Source of the DNA: Streptomyces tanashiensis
GTDB taxonomy: Bacteria > Actinomycetota > Actinomycetes > Streptomycetales > Streptomycetaceae
Direction: 5' to 3'
Assembly (NCBI RefSeq): GCF_014648895.1
Contig: NZ_BMRZ01000013.1
Span: 150,840-214,839, forward strand
DNA: 64,000 nt
Position 1 is the first letter of the stretch. Each line of letters starts with the position of its first letter. The notes below the pieces were generated by a model. It searched no databases, was not told where the DNA came from, and worked only from the letters and a program-made list of their open reading frames with translations. This document shows positions 60,899 through 64,000 of this stretch, piece by piece. Made by a program: the position numbers and the translations under genes.

Positions 60899-62324
60899 GG
60901 GTCTCTCCCAGGTACTGCTCGGCGTGGCCGGCTATCAGATCGAGGACGGCGGCGATGTCGGCCGCGGTGGTCTCGGGGTTGAGCAGGGTGAACTTGAGGT
61001 ACTGGCGGCCGTCGACCTTGGTACCGGCGACGACGGCCTCGCCCGAGGCGAACAGCGCCTTGCGGGCATGCAGGTTGGCCCGGTCGATCTCCTCCGGAGA
61101 GGCGGCGGCGGCCGGGATGTAGCGGTAGACGAGGGTGGAGAGCTGCGGCTCGACCACCACGTCGTAGCGCGGGTCGCCGGCGAGCAGCGCGAAGCCCTCG
61201 GCGGCCAGGTCGCAGACCTCGTCGAAGAGCTGTCCGACACCGTCGGCGCCCATCACGCGCAGGGTCATCCAGAGCTTGAGCGCGTCGAAGCGGCGGGTCG
61301 TCTGGAGGGACTTGTCGACCTGGTTGGGGATCCGCTCGGCGACCGTCCGGGCCGGGTTGAGGTAGTCGGCGTGGTAGGTCGCGTGGCGCAGGGTCGCCCC
61401 GTCGCGGACCAGGATCGCCGAGGAACTCACCGGCTGGAAGAAGGACTTGTGGAAGTCGACGGTGACCGAGTCGGCCCGCTCGATGCCGTCCAGGAGGTGG
61501 CGGCGGGTCGGCGAGGCGAGCAGCCCGCAGCCGTACGCGGCGTCCACGTGCATCCAGGCGCCGTACTCCTCGGCCAGGGCGGCGATCTCCGGCAGCGGGT
61601 CGATGGACCCGAAGTCGGTGGTGCCGGCGGTGGCGACGATCGCCATCGGGACCAGGCCCTCGGCGCGGCAGGCCTCCAGCTGGGCGGCGAGGACGACGGA
61701 CTGCATCCGCTTGTTCCGGTCGACCGGGATGGAGACGACGGCGTCCCGGCCGAGGCCGAGGAGCTGCGCCGACTTCTGGACGCTGAAGTGGCTGCACTCG
61801 GACGAGAAGATCCGCAGCTTCGACAGGTCGTCCGTCTTGGCCTCCTCGCGGGCGAGGAGCAGGGACTGGAGGTTGGACTGCGAACCGCCGCTGGTGAACA
61901 CGCCGTCGGCGGACGGGCCGAAGCCGATGCGGCCGTTGGTCCAGTCGATGAGCTTGCGCTCGATGAGGGTGCCGCCCGCGCTCTGGTCCCAGGTGTCCAG
62001 GGAGGAGTTGACCGCCGAGAGGACGGCCTCGCCGAGGACGGCGGGGATGACCACCGGGCAGTTGAGGTGCCCGAGGTAGCGGGGGTGGTGGAAGTAGACG
62101 GCGTCCCGGAGGTAGACGCTCTCCAGCTCGTCGAGGGCGGCGGAGGAGTCGCCGAGCGGGCGGTCGAGGTCGACGGCGTCGATCACGGGAGCCAGTTCGG
62201 CGGGCGTGACACCGGTGAACGGACCTCGCGTCGCGGCGAGTCGGCTCGCCACCCGCTCGACTCCTTCGGTGACGGAGCGCCGATAGCTCTCCGCCGTCGC
62301 GTCATTGAGCAGGTGCGAGCGCAT
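60885..62324 (-). CDS. desA: Lysine decarboxylase of desferrioxamine biosynthesis
   Basis: 479 aa PLP enzyme of the group II decarboxylases. FTSGGSQSNLQSL binds the cofactor phosphate, AIVATAGTTDFGSIDPL and MHVDAAYGCG precede the Schiff-base Lys293 in VDFHKSFFQPVSS. Turns lysine into cadaverine, the first step. ATG 62324 lies 49 bp from a perfect-core iron box, so DmdR1 represses the operon when iron is ample. Confidence 0.96.
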   Translation of the reverse strand: MRSHLLNDATAESYRRSVTEGVERVASRLAATRGPFTGVTPAELAPVIDAVDLDRPLGDSSAALDELESVYLRDAVYFHHPRYLGHLNCPVVIPAVLGEAVLSAVNSSLDTWDQSAGGTLIERKLIDWTNGRIGFGPSADGVFTSGGSQSNLQSLLLAREEAKTDDLSKLRIFSSECSHFSVQKSAQLLGLGRDAVVSIPVDRNKRMQSVVLAAQLEACRAEGLVPMAIVATAGTTDFGSIDPLPEIAALAEEYGAWMHVDAAYGCGLLASPTRRHLLDGIERADSVTVDFHKSFFQPVSSSAILVRDGATLRHATYHADYLNPARTVAERIPNQVDKSLQTTRRFDALKLWMTLRVMGADGVGQLFDEVCDLAAEGFALLAGDPRYDVVVEPQLSTLVYRYIPAAAASPEEIDRANLHARKALFASGEAVVAGTKVDGRQYLKFTLLNPETTAADIAAVLDLIAGHAEQYLGETLVHA

Positions 62325-62372
62325 GTGGGGGGCCTCCGGACAGCAGGAAGGGGCGAAGGGGTGATGCGTAAG

Positions 62373-62391
62373 TGAGGTTAGCCTAACCTAA
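62373..62391. promoter_or_regulatory. Iron box (DmdR/IdeR) of desABCD
   Basis: TGAGGTTAG-C-CTAACCTAA, matching TTAGGTTAGSCTAACCTAA in nearly all positions and centred 58 bp upstream of the desA start. Confidence 0.93.
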
Positions 62392-62472
62392 CTTTCACTC
62401 GCAATGTCCCTCGCCCCCCGCGAAGCGCTTCGGCCGGGGCGCAGTTGACGCCGTATCGGCCTCTCGGCCGGG

Positions 62473-63324
62473 TTACGCCTCTTCCTGGGTCTCGTCCGGG
62501 ACCTCGCGCAGGGCGTCCTCGGACAGGCCCTTGCGCCAGTAGCCGACGAACGTGACCCGGCGGCGGTCGAGCCCCCGCTCCCGCACGAAGTGGCGGCGCA
62601 GCGCCTTCACGGCCCCCGACTCGCCCGCGATCCAGACGTACGGGGCCCGGCCGGGCGGCTCGACGCCGGACACCGCGTCCACGGCGGACGGCGCGCCCTC
62701 CTCCCGTACGAGCCAGGTGACCGTGGCGTCCGCCTCGGTCGCGAGCTCCATCCGGTCGCCGGAGTACGGCACTTCCAGGAACACCTGGGCGCGGGTCTCG
62801 GCCGGGAGCCACTCCAGGATCGCGGAGGCGGCGGGGAGGGCCGTCTCATCGGCCCAGATCAGCACGGAGTCGGCGTCCTCGGGAAGCTGGAAGCGGACGC
62901 CCGTGTTCGCGGCGACCGCCGGGCCCAGGACCACCACACGGTCGCCGGCCTCGGCGCGGCCGGCCCAGCGGCAGGCGGGCCCCCCGTCCTCGTGGAGGGC
63001 GAAGTCGATGTCCACCTCGTTCACCGGCTCGGTGCGCTGCTCGCGGACGGTGTAGGAGCGCATCACGGCCCGCTCGTCGTCGGGCATCGCGCGCCAGGCG
63101 CCGAGGATCGCGTACATGTCCGGGTTGTCCAACGGCGGCAGGACCGGCGCCTCCTGGCCGGGGTGCGGCAGGAAGAGGGAGAGCGACTGGTCGCGGCCCC
63201 CCGCGGCGAAGTTCTTGAGGTCGTCCCCGGTGAAGGTGATCCGGACCAGGGACGGGCCGAGTCGCCGTGTCCGGTCGACCTGGAGGGAGAAGAACTGGAA
63301 GGGGGCGGTCTCGGCTTGCGTCAT
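62473..63324 (-). CDS. Siderophore-interacting protein (ferric-siderophore reductase, DesF/ViuB-like)
   Basis: 283 aa. FAD-binding barrel (RITFTGDDLKNFA, RSYTVREQR, DIDFALHEDGGPACRWA), then an NAD-like domain with LIWADETALPAASAILEWL and the C-terminal VGYWRKGLSEDALREV typical of the SIP family. It reduces iron in ferrioxamine inside the cell. Its own iron box lies 7 bp upstream of the start. Same strand as desABCD but with a separate promoter. In S. coelicolor the same position is held by desF next to the binding lipoprotein desE; desE is not present here. Confidence 0.9.
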   Translation of the reverse strand: MTQAETAPFQFFSLQVDRTRRLGPSLVRITFTGDDLKNFAAGGRDQSLSLFLPHPGQEAPVLPPLDNPDMYAILGAWRAMPDDERAVMRSYTVREQRTEPVNEVDIDFALHEDGGPACRWAGRAEAGDRVVVLGPAVAANTGVRFQLPEDADSVLIWADETALPAASAILEWLPAETRAQVFLEVPYSGDRMELATEADATVTWLVREEGAPSAVDAVSGVEPPGRAPYVWIAGESGAVKALRRHFVRERGLDRRRVTFVGYWRKGLSEDALREVPDETQEEA

Positions 63325-63330
63325 GAGAAT

Positions 63331-63349
63331 GTAGGTTAGCCTAACCTCA
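63331..63349. promoter_or_regulatory. Iron box (DmdR/IdeR) of siderophore-interacting protein
   Basis: GTAGGTTAG-C-CTAACCTCA, near-perfect palindrome. It is so close to the start codon (ATG 63324) that it must overlap the ribosome site or the start of a short leader. Confidence 0.92.
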
Positions 63350-63372
63350 TAAAAGTCTGTAGGGGCAGGGGA

Positions 63373-63403
63373 GAGCCCGCCGCCCCGAGGGGACGACGGG
63401 CTC
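63373..63403 (-). terminator. Hairpin after acyl-CoA dehydrogenase gene
   Basis: GAGCCCG...CGGGCTC outer arms with inner CCCC/GGGG, 20 bp beyond the stop codon. Confidence 0.7.
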
Positions 63404-63423
63404 GTCGCGCGGAAGGGGGAGGC

Positions 63424-64000
63424 TCAGGCCGGAAGGCCCAACTCCCTTGCGATCAGCATCCGCTGGACCTCGCTGGTGCCCTCGCCGATCTCCAGGATCT
63501 TCGAGTCGCGCCACATCCGGGCCACCGGGTACTCGTTCATGAAGCCGTAGCCGCCGTGGATCTGGGTCGCCTCACGGGCGTTGTCCACCGCCACCGTGGA
63601 GGAGTACAGCTTCGCGATCGCCGCCTCCTTCTTGAACGGCTCGCCGAGCACGAGCCGCGAGGCCGCGTCCCGCCAGCCGATCCGGGCCATGTGCGCCCGC
63701 GTCTCCATGTCGGCGATCTTGAACTGGATGGCCTGGTTGTCGGCGATCGGCCGCCCGAAGGCCTGCCGCTCGTGCGCGTACTTCACCGACTCGTCGACAC
63801 AGCCCTGCGCGAGGCCCGTCGCGAGCGCCGCGATCGCGACCCGGCCCTCGTCCAGGATCCGCAGGAACTGCGCGTACCCGCGGCCCTCTTCGCCGAGGAG
63901 GTTCTCCACCGGGACGCGGACGTCGTCGAAGGACAGCTCACGGGTGTCGGAGGCGTTCCAGCCGACCTTGGAGTAGGGGGCGGCGACGGTGAAGCCCGGG
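63424..64000 (-). CDS. Acyl-CoA dehydrogenase (C-terminal part, runs off the window)
   Basis: 191 residues of the end of the protein. Codon frame starts at 63999 with PGFTVAAPYSKVGWNASDTREL, cut here after 20 residues. Then FGRPIADNQAIQFKIADM, the base region (TQIHGGYGFMNEYPVARMWRDSKILEI with Glu in IGEGTSEVQRMLIAREL). These are the FAD-binding C-domain features of acyl-CoA dehydrogenases. Catalytic Glu position in the IBD/BCD-type class is in the C-terminal domain and cannot be named without the full chain. The 5' half is outside the window. Substrate unknown; SCO2779 is the expected equivalent. Confidence 0.9.
   Translation of the reverse strand, partial: PGFTVAAPYSKVGWNASDTRELSFDDVRVPVENLLGEEGRGYAQFLRILDEGRVAIAALATGLAQGCVDESVKYAHERQAFGRPIADNQAIQFKIADMETRAHMARIGWRDAASRLVLGEPFKKEAAIAKLYSSTVAVDNAREATQIHGGYGFMNEYPVARMWRDSKILEIGEGTSEVQRMLIARELGLPA

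Overview
The window is high-GC actinobacterial chromosome and almost certainly Streptomyces. The signs are third-position GC-rich genes, frequent GTG/TTG starts and AGGAGG-type ribosome sites, a desferrioxamine (desABCD) cluster with two iron boxes, DasR-type operators at chitin genes, and adpA carrying an in-frame TTA (bldA) codon next to orn and a tRNA-His. Gene order from about 20 kb to 64 kb recalls the S. coelicolor SCO283x-SCO2779 interval read backwards. That comparison is from memory, not from an alignment.

Layout. 0-5 kb: end of a hydrolase gene, two secreted proteins with sortase-like C-terminal signals, and a Gfo/Idh/MocA oxidoreductase divergent from a ROK regulator over a perfect-armed operator. 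5-14.2 kb: an aminophosphonate-type catabolic block. It has a GntR/UTRA regulator, then four to six genes joined by overlaps (FAD amine oxidase, phosphonatase-like HAD hydrolase, ABC ATPase, two permeases, binding lipoprotein), then a Tat-exported phosphodiesterase and a NagD-like phosphatase. A 29-nt element sits about 70 bp upstream of both the oxidase and the phosphodiesterase. 14.3-15.6 kb: surface protein plus class F sortase. 15.9-32.5 kb: three identical tRNA-Lys(CTT) genes, each with a strong hairpin terminator, between a cell-wall hydrolase/SPFH pair, a chitin-active LPMO, an acyl-CoA ligase, a NarL-type two-component pair, an IclR regulator, an LLM oxidoreductase, a GH18 chitinase, a PAS-GGDEF-EAL protein (cdgA-like) and an M6 metalloprotease. 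32.5-38.6 kb: primase-polymerase-like protein, small hypothetical, then an operon of a putative Fe-S PD-(D/E)XK nuclease, an unknown 529-aa protein and a UPF1-like SF1 helicase, then a PAP2 protein. 38.8-46.7 kb: phosphatase, HTH-TPR regulator and its divergent partner, spermidine-synthase-like protein, OmpR-type two-component pair and a CBM2-GH18 protein. 47-57 kb: tRNA-His, orn, two extra secreted proteins, adpA, membrane and stress proteins, glmS and a GH20 hexosaminidase. 57-64 kb: desDCBA, a ferrisiderophore reductase and an acyl-CoA dehydrogenase.

How parts connect. LPMO, GH18 chitinase and GH20 hexosaminidase each carry a GGTC-AGACC-type DasR site, so chitin attack, chain cleavage and GlcNAc release look co-regulated, with glmS (amino sugar synthesis) close by. 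desABCD and the reductase share an iron (DmdR/IdeR) control. adpA, the c-di-GMP enzyme and orn (which removes pGpG and other short RNAs) are developmental functions.

The most unusual items are the nuclease/unknown/helicase operon with a duplicated gene junction that forms a 13-codon coupling ORF, the phosphonatase operon without phnW and its shared 29-nt element, and the absence of a desE gene from the des locus.
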